A stretch of 64,000 bases of DNA from Erythrobasidium yunnanense. Taxonomy: Eukaryota; Basidiomycota; Cystobasidiomycetes; Erythrobasidiales; Erythrobasidiaceae. The notes below the pieces were generated by a model. That model did not search any database, had not been told where the DNA came from, and saw nothing but the letters and a program-made list of their open reading frames with translations. Shown here piece by piece: positions 22,548-32,240 of the stretch (position 1 is the stretch's first letter; every line of letters starts with the position of its first letter). The stretch lies in the NCBI GenBank assembly GCA_001600175.1, contig BCJC01000007.1, positions 1,636,115-1,700,114 of the forward strand. Reading direction: 5' to 3'. A program made the translations under genes and the position numbers.

Positions 22548-23636
22548 ATGAACGATACGAAAGACATCAAGTACAAGGAGCGTCGCAGCAGTGAAGCCTC
22601 GAGCATCTCAACTACGTCTGCCGCCAGTCGATCCTCGTTGACAAGCAAGCATGCGAACAGTTCCCGATCCACGCGATCAAGCCTGTCCGTTGCTAGCAGT
22701 GCATCCAATGCTTATGCTCTATCGCACACTCTCTCCTCGTCGGGCAAATATGTAGACCCGCTTAAGCGAGTGGAGCCTTTCCGAGTTGAGCGCATCGATA
22801 ATCTGGAATTACGACTCCTCGACATCTGTCAAAAAGCGGTACCTGCACGCTTGCTGAGCAAGGAGCAAGCCGTCAAGCAGGATACCAGTTATAAGCCTAA
22901 GACCTTCATGCTGCCAGCTATCGCCAGCGCAATGGGCGTCTATTTCGATGCCAGCCTACAGGGTCTAGGAAAAGAGCGATTCTTCATTCATTTGATTAGC
23001 TGTCGAAGGCAACCAAATGACAAAATGGACGCGTTCATTCGGGCGTGCTATGTGCGCTTGACCGAGATGGACGACTCAGAACAGGCTTATATTAGGCTTC
23101 CTCCCTGCTTCTTCCTCTCGAAAGTTCAGTTCGACATGGGCCATAGGCCAGGCTTCGCAACTTTTGCGTGGTTGAGCTTCGATGACCAATGGGTTCGGAA
23201 GACAATACGCTCGGCGAAGATAGTCTCAATCGCTGGGAGTCTTTCTCGCTGGCGCGGCTACAGCGACTGTGACTGCTCTATGGGTTGCTACTGTCCCCGG
23301 GCAATCGCGACAATTTTAGTCAATGCGAAGATCAATGGACAGGCTTCACAGATTGAGCATCAAGTTTCCCCAGAGCAGGTAGATAGCACTAAGGCATTTC
23401 CAGAATGGCTCCGGTCGTCAGATTACCAAGGCTTTGACGATTGGTGCGGTACAGCTCAAGCGGCACGCAGTGGAGGACGTCCGTACCTCAAGAATCCCGA
23501 AGTACACAATGTCAAAGTCAACTACTTCGGGGACATCGTCAAGTTGGATCTAGTCCGTTCACCTGGAGCTCCAGAAAGTCTACCTGAGCCTCCTCAACCG
23601 GTCAAGAAAAGAGGTCTTTTCCGTAGCAAACGTTGA
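22548..23636 (+). CDS. Unrecognised tandem-family protein, copy B
   Basis: Single exon, 362 residues, collinear with copy A over its full length. It keeps the start MNDTKDIKYKERR, the Ser-rich N-terminal segment, KRVEPFRVERIDNLELRLL, the block LPPCFFLSKVQFDMG, FATFAWLSFDDQW, FPEWLRSSDYQGFDDWCG, NYFGDIVKLDLVRSPGAP and the basic end KKRGLFRSKR. An insert of about ten residues with a Cys cluster (CDCSMGCYCP) is absent from copy A and could be a metal-binding addition or neutral drift. Divergence from copy A is large at the protein level although order and length are kept, so the duplication is not recent or the family evolves fast under constraint. Confidence 0.75.
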   Translation: MNDTKDIKYKERRSSEASSISTTSAASRSSLTSKHANSSRSTRSSLSVASSASNAYALSHTLSSSGKYVDPLKRVEPFRVERIDNLELRLLDICQKAVPARLLSKEQAVKQDTSYKPKTFMLPAIASAMGVYFDASLQGLGKERFFIHLISCRRQPNDKMDAFIRACYVRLTEMDDSEQAYIRLPPCFFLSKVQFDMGHRPGFATFAWLSFDDQWVRKTIRSAKIVSIAGSLSRWRGYSDCDCSMGCYCPRAIATILVNAKINGQASQIEHQVSPEQVDSTKAFPEWLRSSDYQGFDDWCGTAQAARSGGRPYLKNPEVHNVKVNYFGDIVKLDLVRSPGAPESLPEPPQPVKKRGLFRSKR

Positions 23637-24023
23637 TGCGGATCGACCTGAGCAGAACCGCTGCGGATGCGCAGACGGGCATTATTTGACGATATCGCAG
23701 ACAAGTAGGACGTGTATCGAGTGTCTTCCGTTACGTTATATAAAAAGGCTCTCGATAAACGATGTGCTGAAGTCTGCAGCATATCGAGGGCGCGTCAACC
23801 TATACGTTCGCGGACTTACTGCACTGCGTGAAGAGCTAGCAATCACCATCTGGCCTCTCGGCTCAATTATACAGAAACGATGTACAAGGTCTCTGTGCTG
23901 CACCAACCTTTGAAATCGGCAAGTCCCTTTCGACCCTTCAAACCTTTGAATAGCGACTGCAGACTGCAGATCCAATCTATCGTAAGCTTGCCTTCACACC
24001 ACCTCAAATACAGCAAACAAACG
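23637..24023. other. Intergenic spacer between copies B and C
   Basis: 387 bases. A frame continuous with copy C runs upstream from 23880, but the family start MNDKK at 24024 makes that part untranslated. Nothing else recognised. Confidence 0.4.
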
Positions 24024-24723
24024 ATGAACGATAAGAAAGGCGTCAATATCACTGAACGACGTTACAGTAAGGCTTCGAGCGTTTCGACTAGGTCAGGCAC
24101 CAGTCAGTACTCCCGCAAGTCTAAGCCTGCCGAGGACCCCTCTTCAAGACGCTCCAGCATCTCCACAGCCATCAGCACATCCAGCGACTACGCTTTGTCG
24201 CATACGCTCTCCTCCTCGAGCCACTTTGTAGACCATTTGAAGCGGGTCAGCTCCATACCGATACTGCCACGTGCCGATAACTTGAAGATCAGACTGCTAT
24301 CAACAGCTGAAATGGGCATGGCAGAGCGCCTCTTTGATAAGGAAAACCGTACATCATCGTACGACAACTCGGAGGAGTATTCGCTACCAGCTATCTCTGG
24401 GGCACTAGCATTGCAATTCAACGGCGGGCCACAAATTCCGATGACTACCAGCCGGACCTGGATCCACTTAGGCAGCTGCCGAGCGTACCAAAATGCTCGA
24501 GTGAACCAATTTATCAAAAATTGCTTTGTTCGCCTGAGGGAAATGAAGGACGAGCAAGCATTCCTCGAGCTTCCACCGTGCTTCTACCTGTCAAAGGTTG
24601 AGTTCAAGCTGGGCCTGAGTGGTGGGTGTGCAACCTCCGCCTGGTTAGCCTTCGACGCAAGCTACGTCAGAAAGACTATCAATTCGGCCAGGGTGTCCTC
24701 TATAAGTGGAGATCTTGCTCACT
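24024..24723 (+). pseudogene. Tandem-family copy C, 3'-truncated at the palindromic island
   Basis: The family start MNDKKGVNITERRYSK lies at 24024, and the protein matches copies A and B through the Ser-rich N-terminus, LPPCFYLSKVEF and CATSAWLAFDASYVRKT up to SISGDLAH, roughly residue 230. At that point, where the paralogues continue with a Trp-Arg-Gly segment, the frame enters the left terminal repeat of the island and then reads repeat-derived residues (CERSERR, then SHLMDD) to a stop at 24917. The last third of the family protein, including the FPAWL and NYFGDIV blocks, is lost. It may still be transcribed and give a truncated protein with a foreign tail. The boundary is set by the first base of the inverted repeat. 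Confidence 0.75.
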
Positions 24724-24760
24724 GCGAGCGAAGCGAGCGCAGACTCCATCCTTGCAAGGA
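24724..24760 (+). repeat. Left terminal inverted repeat of the island
   Basis: Begins GCGAGCGAAGCGAGCGCAG and ends in CCTTGCAAGGA; identical over 37 bases to the reverse complement of 25659-25695. It contains a direct repeat of GCGAGCG. Similarity continues inward imperfectly for about 25 more bases because a palindromic unit overlaps it. Confidence 0.9.
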
Positions 24761-25658
24761 CATTTGCTCTCATCTGATGGATGATCTCTCATCAATGATA
24801 ACCTATATCCCTGCGGGGAGAGCTTGCTGCCATCTGATGAGATCCACGATAGATGCATCCATGCTAACAATGATCCCTGCTGGGAAAATCTGTTTCCATC
24901 TGATAGATACCTCATGATGAAAGCACCATCATCTCATGATGAAAGCACCATCATCATGAGATGGAAACAATGATCCTTGCAAGGAAGTTTGCTACCATTG
25001 ATAGATGCATCATGATGGATCATCCATCAGATGGAAACAAAGATCCCTGCGGGGAAGTTTGCTATCATTAGATGCATCCATCATGATAGATCATCAATAG
25101 AAACCAGAATCCCTGCAGGGATGGTTCAGGAGGTGGTTGGGCGCGTACCCCTGGCTCGATCATCAGGGGTTCATCAGATGGAAACCATCCATCAGATGAT
25201 GAGAACAAACATCCTTGCAAGGAGATTTGTTATCATTGATGAACATCCATCATGATGGATGCCCCCCCATCCCTACCCTTCCCCCCCCATGTTTTCACCG
25301 TTTTCGATGTTGCAGCTTTCCCTTCGAGTTTTAAAACGTGATCGGTGCCTGGATAAAGATAGGGGTACATCACCATCTGATGATAACAGATTTCCCCGCA
25401 GGGATCTTTGCTATCATCAGATGGATGCATCTATCATGATGGTTCATCAGATGCGAGCAACTTTCCTTGCGAGGATATCTTGTTTCCATCTGATGGATGA
25501 GGTATACATCATGATGGTCCATCAGATGAGAGCAAACATCCCAGCAGGGATTCTTGTTATCATTGATAGATGGCTCATCATGGATCTCATCAGATGGAAG
25601 CAAGTTCTCCCCGCAGGGATTTTAGTTATCATGGATCTCATCAGATGAGAACAAATTC

Positions 25659-25695
25659 TCCTTGCAAGGATGGAGTCTGCGCTCGCTTCGCTCGC
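25659..25695 (-). repeat. Right terminal inverted repeat of the island
   Basis: Reverse complement of the left repeat without a mismatch over 37 bases. Immediately after it the sequence resumes in the frame of family copy D. Confidence 0.9.
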
Positions 25696-26454
25696 GTTGG
25701 CCAACCTAAAGATGCTTTGATGCCGGCCGTCTCTCGACAACTTGTACTCGATCTTGCAGTGCATGACCAGCACGGTATCGCGCAAACTGTCTTCATGCAG
25801 CTTAGCAATTGTCGGATGCGAGATAATCCTCAAGTCGCTTCGTACGTCAACAAATGCTATAAGCGCCTATTGGAGATGAAAGCGACCCAGACATACATAA
25901 ACTTACCTCCATGCTTTTATCTCAAAGAGGTATCTTTCAATCTGGGCATGCATCTGGGGTGGGCTACCTTTGGCTGGTTTTGCTTCGATGCAGACATGGC
26001 CTTTTCCAAGGTTCATCAGGCTGCACTCATCAAGTTGGACGATCGCTTCTTCAAATGGAAGAAAGAGAGTCTGCTTTGGCCAGACCCACCTATGTTAGTT
26101 TACGAGCGTGCTATCGAGATCGCTCTACAGTACGAGGCTTTTCAAGATGGCAACAGGGTATCGAAGACGATCTTAGCAGGCCGCAGACTACTCGAAAGCG
26201 GTGCGGCCTTCCCTGCATGGCTCAAGGGCAGGAGTGACAGCGATTGGGAGACTTGGATTGGCAAAGCTGAAGTTGAACACGGGAAGGCACATTATGCAAA
26301 CTTTACAGCGTACAACATCCGGCTGGACTACTTTAGCAACTACATCAAGGGAGATCTCAGACGATCACCTGGGGCTCCCAAATTTCTCCCAGAGCTTCCA
26401 CCTCCGGAGCCTGAAAAGAAGAGACGTTTCTATAATAGACACAGGTATACTTAG
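25696..26454 (+). pseudogene. Tandem-family copy D, 5'-truncated at the palindromic island
   Basis: From the island edge the frame reads VGQPKDALMPAVSRQLVL and then follows the family to its end: LPPCFYLKEVSFNLG, WATFGWFCFDADM, FPAWLKGRSDSDWETWIG, YFSNYIKGDLRRSPGAP and the basic end EKKRRFYNRHRYT. It corresponds to about residue 135 onward of copies A and B, so the start, Ser-rich segment and first third are missing. It overlaps copy C in family coordinates (both carry the LPPCFYL block), hence C and D are not two halves of one interrupted gene but remnants of two genes. An open frame runs in from 25570 inside the island with an ATG-type start, so a chimeric protein is formally possible. Confidence 0.75.
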
Positions 26455-26456
26455 TG

Positions 26457-27429
26457 ATGACAGAGTCCATCGGCATGAGTTTATGGCAATTCCAGATTCC
26501 GCTGCTTAGCTCTTCTCCAATTTGTATGCAAGCGGAAGCCGTCAGGCCTGCCTACGACACGAAAGATCAACGCCTTCTACGTATTCCCATTGCGCTGCCA
26601 GGTTCTCGACAAATTACCTTTGAGATTGAGCAAAGCGATGCATTCCTCGACACGACTGGAACAACGCTCTGGCTAGGCGGCCAGGTAGCTCGCGTTTGTT
26701 GCATCTTATGCCCATCTCTTTAACGCAATCATAGGTCTTAGCTGCCTACCTTCTCCATCTGAATGCGACTTCACCTGCAAATGCACCCCGAGGATCAGCC
26801 ATCGATCTTGGCGCTGGCTTAGGTGCGCACTTGATCTGTTGTATGCGACTTGATACTGATGATAGTCAAAGGCCTCGTCTCCCTGACGCTGTCAGCCTGC
26901 GGATGGAGCACCGTCGCTACTGATTTACCTGTTCTGACGGAAGGCCTACTGGGAAGCAACATCGAGAAGAACAGAGACAATCTCGCTCGACTTCCTGCAA
27001 GCGGCAAGCTTGCCGTCTGCAGTCTTGATTGGACATCAACTCTGGACGAAGCGCGCAACTTCGAAGTCCGACAGCCTTTCGATCTGATTGTGTCCTCAGA
27101 CTCTAGTGAGTATGCGTGCGTCTTGCATGTCCCACGTATATTGAACTGACTTTTTCCTAGTCTACATGGAAGCTCTCGTCGAACCTCTGCTTCAGACTAT
27201 CCGTCGGTTATGCAATACCTCATTAGAGGCTGGGAAGAAACCCAATGTATACATAGCATACGAACATAGAGATGATGCTCAGTATTATTCTTTCCTGGCA
27301 AAAGCCGAACCTCTGGGATTTAGAGTCAAACCTGTTCCGGCTACAAAAGTCCGGAAAGCTGTATACAAAGCGTATGGCTGGTCGCCAGATATGTATACAG
27401 ACATCACTGTACTGCATATGAGAATTTAG
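26457..27429 (+). CDS. METTL21-like (Methyltransf_16) protein methyltransferase
   Basis: Exons 26457-26684, 26735-26822, 26872-27105 and 27161-27429 give 272 residues. The SAM-binding motif AIDLGAGLGLVSLTLSACG is formed across the exon 2/3 junction with the acceptor TCAAAG; the post-I acidic motif is VATDLPVL, and the family motif IVSSDSIYMEALVEPLL spans the exon 3/4 junction. The upstream TTLWLGGQVLAAYLL resembles the TG-W.G..L region of lysine methyltransferases of the METTL21/Efm type, which modify elongation factors or chaperones. The actual substrate cannot be read from the sequence. The end YTDITVLHMRI is typical in position for this family. The ATG lies two bases after the stop of truncated copy D, so its promoter must lie inside that remnant; a second ATG at 26475 is possible. 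Confidence 0.85.
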
Positions 27430-27494
27430 AACTGGAGAAATTAGCTTGCCCGGCTTTACCGTTCACTTATTCTCTGTCTTGCCGGGTTAAAGTC

Positions 27495-29534
27495 ATGGGA
27501 TTATCTGCCAGCCAAGAAGCTTCACTCTTACTGCGACTACTTCCTCAAGAGTTGCTTGTCCTCATACTGGCTCAGAGCGATATTTCTAGTGTTGCCAACT
27601 TCCGGGCAACTTCGAGGTTATGCCGCGATACGGTCAACAACGCCAGCGAGCACATCTATGAAGAGCTTGCCCAGAGGATCTTTGATGTCTTCACACCTAA
27701 AACAGCCTCCGATACTGGCTTGAAGGCCGCAACACCTGACCTGGATGTCGGCAAAGCTGGATCCATCAAACATGCCATAGCCTGCCAGAGGACAGCTTCT
27801 GTAGTCTACGATGGCTGCAATACCTGGCAGAATCTAGGCAAGCTGCTCTCCGTATTGCGACGACATTTACTGAGCGCCTGCCTCAGTGAACAGACTATAC
27901 GTCGTCCAGAAGAGCTGGCGCAAAGGCACTCCTAGAATAAGGCAGTACTTCCTGTCAGCCATCAACGATAACCCTACTCTGGTCTGGCGGTTCAAGATAT
28001 GTCCGCAAAAGCGCATGATTCTGGCCAGTACACCTTGTGAGTGCGGCGCCAGGCCCTAGACTCTGCTGATGCAGCAACAATAGCGCTACCATGGCTGGAC
28101 GAGATGACCGGACTTGTCTGCGCAAGTTCGATGGGCTATCGTCACCCCGGATCGCCCAATCAGCCTTACTGTCCCTGGGTTATCTCGGAGCGATGCTTTA
28201 CTCATATAGAGTACACGAACGGGATGTTAGTGTGTGAGTGTCCCCTTCAACATATTCAGGCGAAATTGACCGCATTTGAGTAGTCATCGATGCTAGCGAG
28301 AGAGTAGCGGTGTGGGAATGGAATTCTGCGGATCCACCTTCGGGTCCGCCAAGTGCTATGGTTTTAAAGCATACAATCAGTGTCCCGAGCCGGATCTCGT
28401 CCTACAAAGCTCGGCATCCTCATCTTTTGGCTGAAGCCTTCGAAGCTCGAAAACTATATCTAATTGATCTTACGCGCGGCACCATCCATCGAGAATACAC
28501 TACAGACTTAGACGAGCGAGTGAGACAGCTACTCTCGCTGTGCATTACTCGGACTATTCTGACGTGATTTGGCGCAGAGCTACGTTGAGCTGGATCAGTG
28601 GACGCTGTTCCAGGCTGGCGACTCTATGGTATGCACCGATATAGAGTCGGGACAGAGGACAGATCTGCTGGCCGAAAGCTTGTACCCAAACAATACATCC
28701 GACGACAATAATGAGCAAGTCCCTAGCGTGCTGCTTGCAAGCCCCTCCTTCATAGCTGTGCATCACAGTTTGGATAGTCGCCATCTCATAGCTATCGGTA
28801 GCCGGGCCGAACTTATATGGTTCCGCGACTATCGCAATCAGGAGACTGAGGCGGATCGCCATCAAAGCGTAGTTGTCCTGAGGTTTGAAGAGTGGGGTAA
28901 CATGCTCATCGACAACCTTTGCATCGAAAATAACAGAGGTGAGTTACACATCCTCTGCACTATGCCATACTGAATACCCCTCACTCCAGTCGTATTCTCT
29001 GGAAGAGTGGGCGTTGTGCCTCGGCGTACAATGCGTCGGGACTGACATATCAGTTTGCAGCGCGACGATTACTTCCCCACTCTGTACTGCTTCGAACTGA
29101 GAGACTGGCAAGATCTGGCAGACTTCCGAGCGAGGCAGCCAGAGATCAGGTTGCTGTCCGGCGGTCTTCCAACCGGCTTTGATGGCATTGTGCGTATCCC
29201 CGTCAGATTATCCGAGCGTCTCCTATCTAAACGTTCCTTATAGTCACGAATCGAGATGGACAGTAGTTCGATCTATGTGACCAGCTCACACAACAATGCC
29301 TTCTTGGAGCAAGAGGATTTCGAAGCTCCTTACGAAGATGATTTCAGAGCTACCTGGTACACTATCTCTGGCGAGGCCATTTGTCCGGCTGACATCGTGC
29401 CTGTCTGGCCAAGCGAAGGCCATGCCCCGAAACCCGAAATGCGGGACTTCTTGAGCGAGCATCGGATTATACGAAACAACTGCATTCGTGTCTACGAATT
29501 CGGTGCATGCGACTCAACGAGCGAAGGACCATAG
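27495..29534 (+). CDS. F-box-like protein with C-terminal beta-propeller-like region
   Basis: Model: exons 27495-27837, 27887-28036, 28084-28233, 28284-28519, 28578-28938, 28990-29015, 29061-29189 and 29244-29534; 561 residues with unbroken frame. The N-terminus LLRLLPQELLVLILAQSDISSVANFRATSRLCRDTV is F-box-like, so a role as substrate adaptor of an SCF ubiquitin ligase is likely. It is followed by blocks such as VVQKSWRKGTPR and LVWRFKICPQKRMIL, a layout common in basidiomycete F-box proteins whose remaining part looks like a WD40/propeller of poorly conserved repeats (VAVWEWNS, ELIWFRDY, LYCFELRDW). Intron 1 has a GC donor (AG|GCAAGC). A 26-base exon at 28990 is needed to keep the frame. 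The acceptors of introns 3 and 6 have alternatives. Confidence 0.75.
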
Positions 29535-29566
29535 TATGGGCATCACTGGCCTGGAATTGAAGGGCA

Positions 29567-31950
29567 CTATACAAAGTCCTGCAGCCTTCTGGCTATGGTC
29601 GGCGGGAAACGGATATCATCCAGATAGGCTGCAAAAGTCTGCAAGATGCCAACAATTCCTTCTCGCAACACTTCGAGAATGGTCAGCTGGGACGCGGGAG
29701 CTTCCTCTGAATTAGGACGCTCACCTTCTATCGTGGGCTGCACACTGGCAGAAATCTGTGTCTGTACAATCGCGCTAGGGAATTGTCCTTCTTCACCTAG
29801 AGAAGACAGCTCGCGGGAGTAGCCTTCTAGGGCATCCAAGTACAGCACGAAAGCCTCCAATACTTTCGGTATATCGCCCTGCGCGACGCCATACTGGTCC
29901 TCGTGTAGAGATGCCATCATGAAGGTTGATAGGGCTACCATATCGTACATCAGCATGTAACGTTCTCTGGGGGAGTGCAAGGGCTTACAAGTAGCTGCGC
30001 AGCAGTCAACATCGCCATGAGGCAGACATTGCAGTACTTGATGCCGAAGTAGCGGTGTGAAGAGATGCTTGTATATAGCAGAGCTCGTAATCGTCCGAGG
30101 TGAAACTCCCTGAGACACCTCAAGAACCGTTTTCTTAAGTTTGGAAGCCTCTTGCTTTGCCTCCACTGCCTTGTCTTGCACTTTGGCCGGGACCACTTCT
30201 TGTACCTTCCGCTGGAAGATCGCTGGTACATTCGAAACAGCAGAGCTGACTGCAGTAGGCGCTGTAGACTGCAGCTTCTGTGCTGCTGTCGAAGCTACCT
30301 GCGAAGCTTGGGCAGTCGAGGTGACGGCCTGTTCTGATAGCGTGTCGAAGAACGACCGAGGTGCTGGCCGGAAGGCGTTCTCTTGTGAGATTGGCATCTT
30401 TGCAGTACTTTGTGCGTTCGAAGCAGGAGCAGGAGAGCCCGATGAAGGAGCCGAGGAAGAAGCAGATTGAGGTGCCGCCGTCTGGCCTCTGCCTTTCAGG
30501 GTTCGATACGATATTCCCAGCGTTGTGAGACACTGTCGACTATACATTTGGAACGCCTGAGTCTTGATGTCACTGAAGACTTCCGCTCGTCTTGCCTTAC
30601 TCGTTAACGTCAACTGTCGCAACTCCAAATATGCAAAGCGCTGATTAATGCAGCTTAGTACGGTTCGGGAGCGCTCAAGTGATGGTCTTACCTGAATATA
30701 CGGGTCTCTAGACTGTAGGCCATCAAGTAATGTCCGCCTGGGCTCCGAAGAGAAAACAGATATAGAGACAGGCTGTCGATTGCGTGCTGTCAGCGCACAT
30801 AGAGTGGACGGATTATGTGTCTTACCTGAGAGTAGTACACGTCGGCTAGGATATTGGCTACTTCAAGTATGAGCAGCGAAGCCAATGATGCGCAGAAGCT
30901 CGCCAGTATTAGGCTGGCGGATACGTGATTGACTCGCAGCAGACTCAGAAGGTAAGGTCGCAAAAGCCTGCCTCCTGGAAGTGTGTATATCACGAATCGG
31001 AGAGTAGATCGCTTGAAGAGGAGATAGAGGCCAAGGAAGGTGATATTGATCGTCGCAGCCAGGGAAGGCAAAGTAGGGAAGTTGTTCCATAGACGCTCTT
31101 GTAGGCGTGCAGGTATAGATGACTGCGCTCAATCAGCATGAGATGATATATGAGCCATCGCGCCTGGACCTACTGATTTCGCCTCGACTGGAAGTACGTG
31201 GCGTGAAGTCGTAATTTGGCGAGCAGCATACGCGAGTACGCTACCAGACAGGGTCATGTATAGATATAGAAAGCGTTCGTTTAGGGAGTATAGGTCTCGC
31301 CTAGATATCAACTTTAGCCTGATACTTGTAGCACGAACAACAAAACCCACCCCGGTGTCCGCACGAATGGATAGAAGGATTGTGTCGGCGCCAGCTTGCC
31401 AACGAGCAGTATGTACGAGTAAGTGAGGAATGAAGATGCCAGTAGATATGCTAAGACGATCCAGCGCGTTTGCGAAGCTACGAGCTGAGCTCGATACTGA
31501 GAGAATCGATTCGGCCAGGTTTTCTGGGCGACTATATCGGTTCATATATCAGCTACGACTGCCAGCGAAAGCTTTGAGTATAGACCGACTGGATAGAAAG
31601 CGCTTTCTCGCGACAAAGACAGGAAGCGTGCCAGCCCAGCCTACAGCCAGATAGAGCCAGGCAGTCGGAAGTACGAGCGCCAGAACGGCTTCTGGTATAG
31701 GATTCAGTTGATGAACAAATTACGCTTAATGATAATCATTACCTCCAAGTCCAGCAACAGGCAGAGCTGCCGCAGGAAGCAAGACGGCTACGCTTGCAAA
31801 AGCCAGCGCATAGACGCGTTTTTGACGATATTGCAGGACAGCTTTGCATAGTCTAGCATAGCTCTGGGGCGGCGCAGGACCAGCAATGGCCTGGCGGATG
31901 GACAGCATATTTGTCGCCGGAGCAGTAAAGGTGGATTGTATGGTCGACAT
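29567..31950 (-). CDS. NDC1: Nucleoporin NDC1 (nuclear pore/spindle pole membrane protein)
   Basis: Seven exons, 31950-31743, 31691-31590, 31531-31351, 31300-31174, 31122-30826, 30772-30692 and 30640-29567, give 689 residues. NDC1 anchors nuclear pores and, in fungi, the spindle pole body in the nuclear envelope. The N-terminal half carries about six hydrophobic segments (VYALAFASVAVLLPAAALPV, PTAWLYLAVGWAGTLPVFVA, RWIVLAYLLASSFLTYSYIL, RFLYLYMTLSGSVLAYAA, two more in exon 5), joined only after splicing. The motif YYSQPVSISVFSSEPRRTLLDGLQSRDPYIQ created over the exon 5/6/7 junctions and LSTFMMASLHEDQYGVAQGDIPKVLEA in the C-terminal half match the Ndc1 family. A Ser/Ala/Pro-rich region lies between them. 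The donor GTCGGT of intron 2 is weak; the rest are good. The stop is only 33 bases from the convergent F-box gene stop. Confidence 0.85.
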
Positions 31951-32240
31951 GATGCTTCAAGGTGATCCAGATGCTGTCCAGAAGCAGCTGCAAGTACTTG
32001 AAAGTCTTGCTTTTGCTGGAATCTCGCTGATGTTTTGGTTCTTTTCGTCTTGCTCACGTCGACACGCTCTTTCAGCTATCTTGCGCGACCTGGCCGCCTT
32101 TCTTGGGCACCCTTTCTCGTTATCCTCCTCCTCTTCTCGGTCTTCTCCTCTGTGATCTGCTTCGTTGATTTCCGTTCAGTTCTCGGAGGTCTATAGTATA
32201 GTCAAGAGCAAAGCCAAGTCACAAAGCCATCGTAGGGAAG

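Larger units (their letters stand above)
24724..25695. mobile_element. 972-base palindromic-unit island with perfect terminal inverted repeats
   Basis: The element begins and ends with the same 37 bases in opposite orientation. Inside are about twelve units, each an imperfect palindrome centred on CCTTGCAAGG or CCCTGCAGGG and flanked by arms close to CATCAGATGRRAACAAA and its complement; between units lie ATCATGAT and GATCCATCAT motifs. Centres are near 24754, 24812, 24877, 24978, 25047, 25112, 25215, 25400, 25469, 25544, 25614 and 25665. A part without palindromes (about 25262-25375) has C-runs and a TTTTAAAAC. The short frames crossing the island are translations of the repeats and show no protein domain. 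It is best read as a non-autonomous DNA element or satellite-like hairpin array that landed in the tandem gene family. No transposase is seen. No target-site duplication is visible at the two ends. Confidence 0.7.

Noticed and set aside
24860-25680. Several short open frames with similar peptides (SHLM, HQM repeats) on both strands across the palindromic island.
   Set aside because: They are translations of the same repeat in different registers, with no start context or domain; not counted as genes.
24724-25695. The palindromic island as a CRISPR array.
   Set aside because: The units are long imperfect palindromes of varying spacing without uniform repeats and unique spacers, and the genome is eukaryotic.
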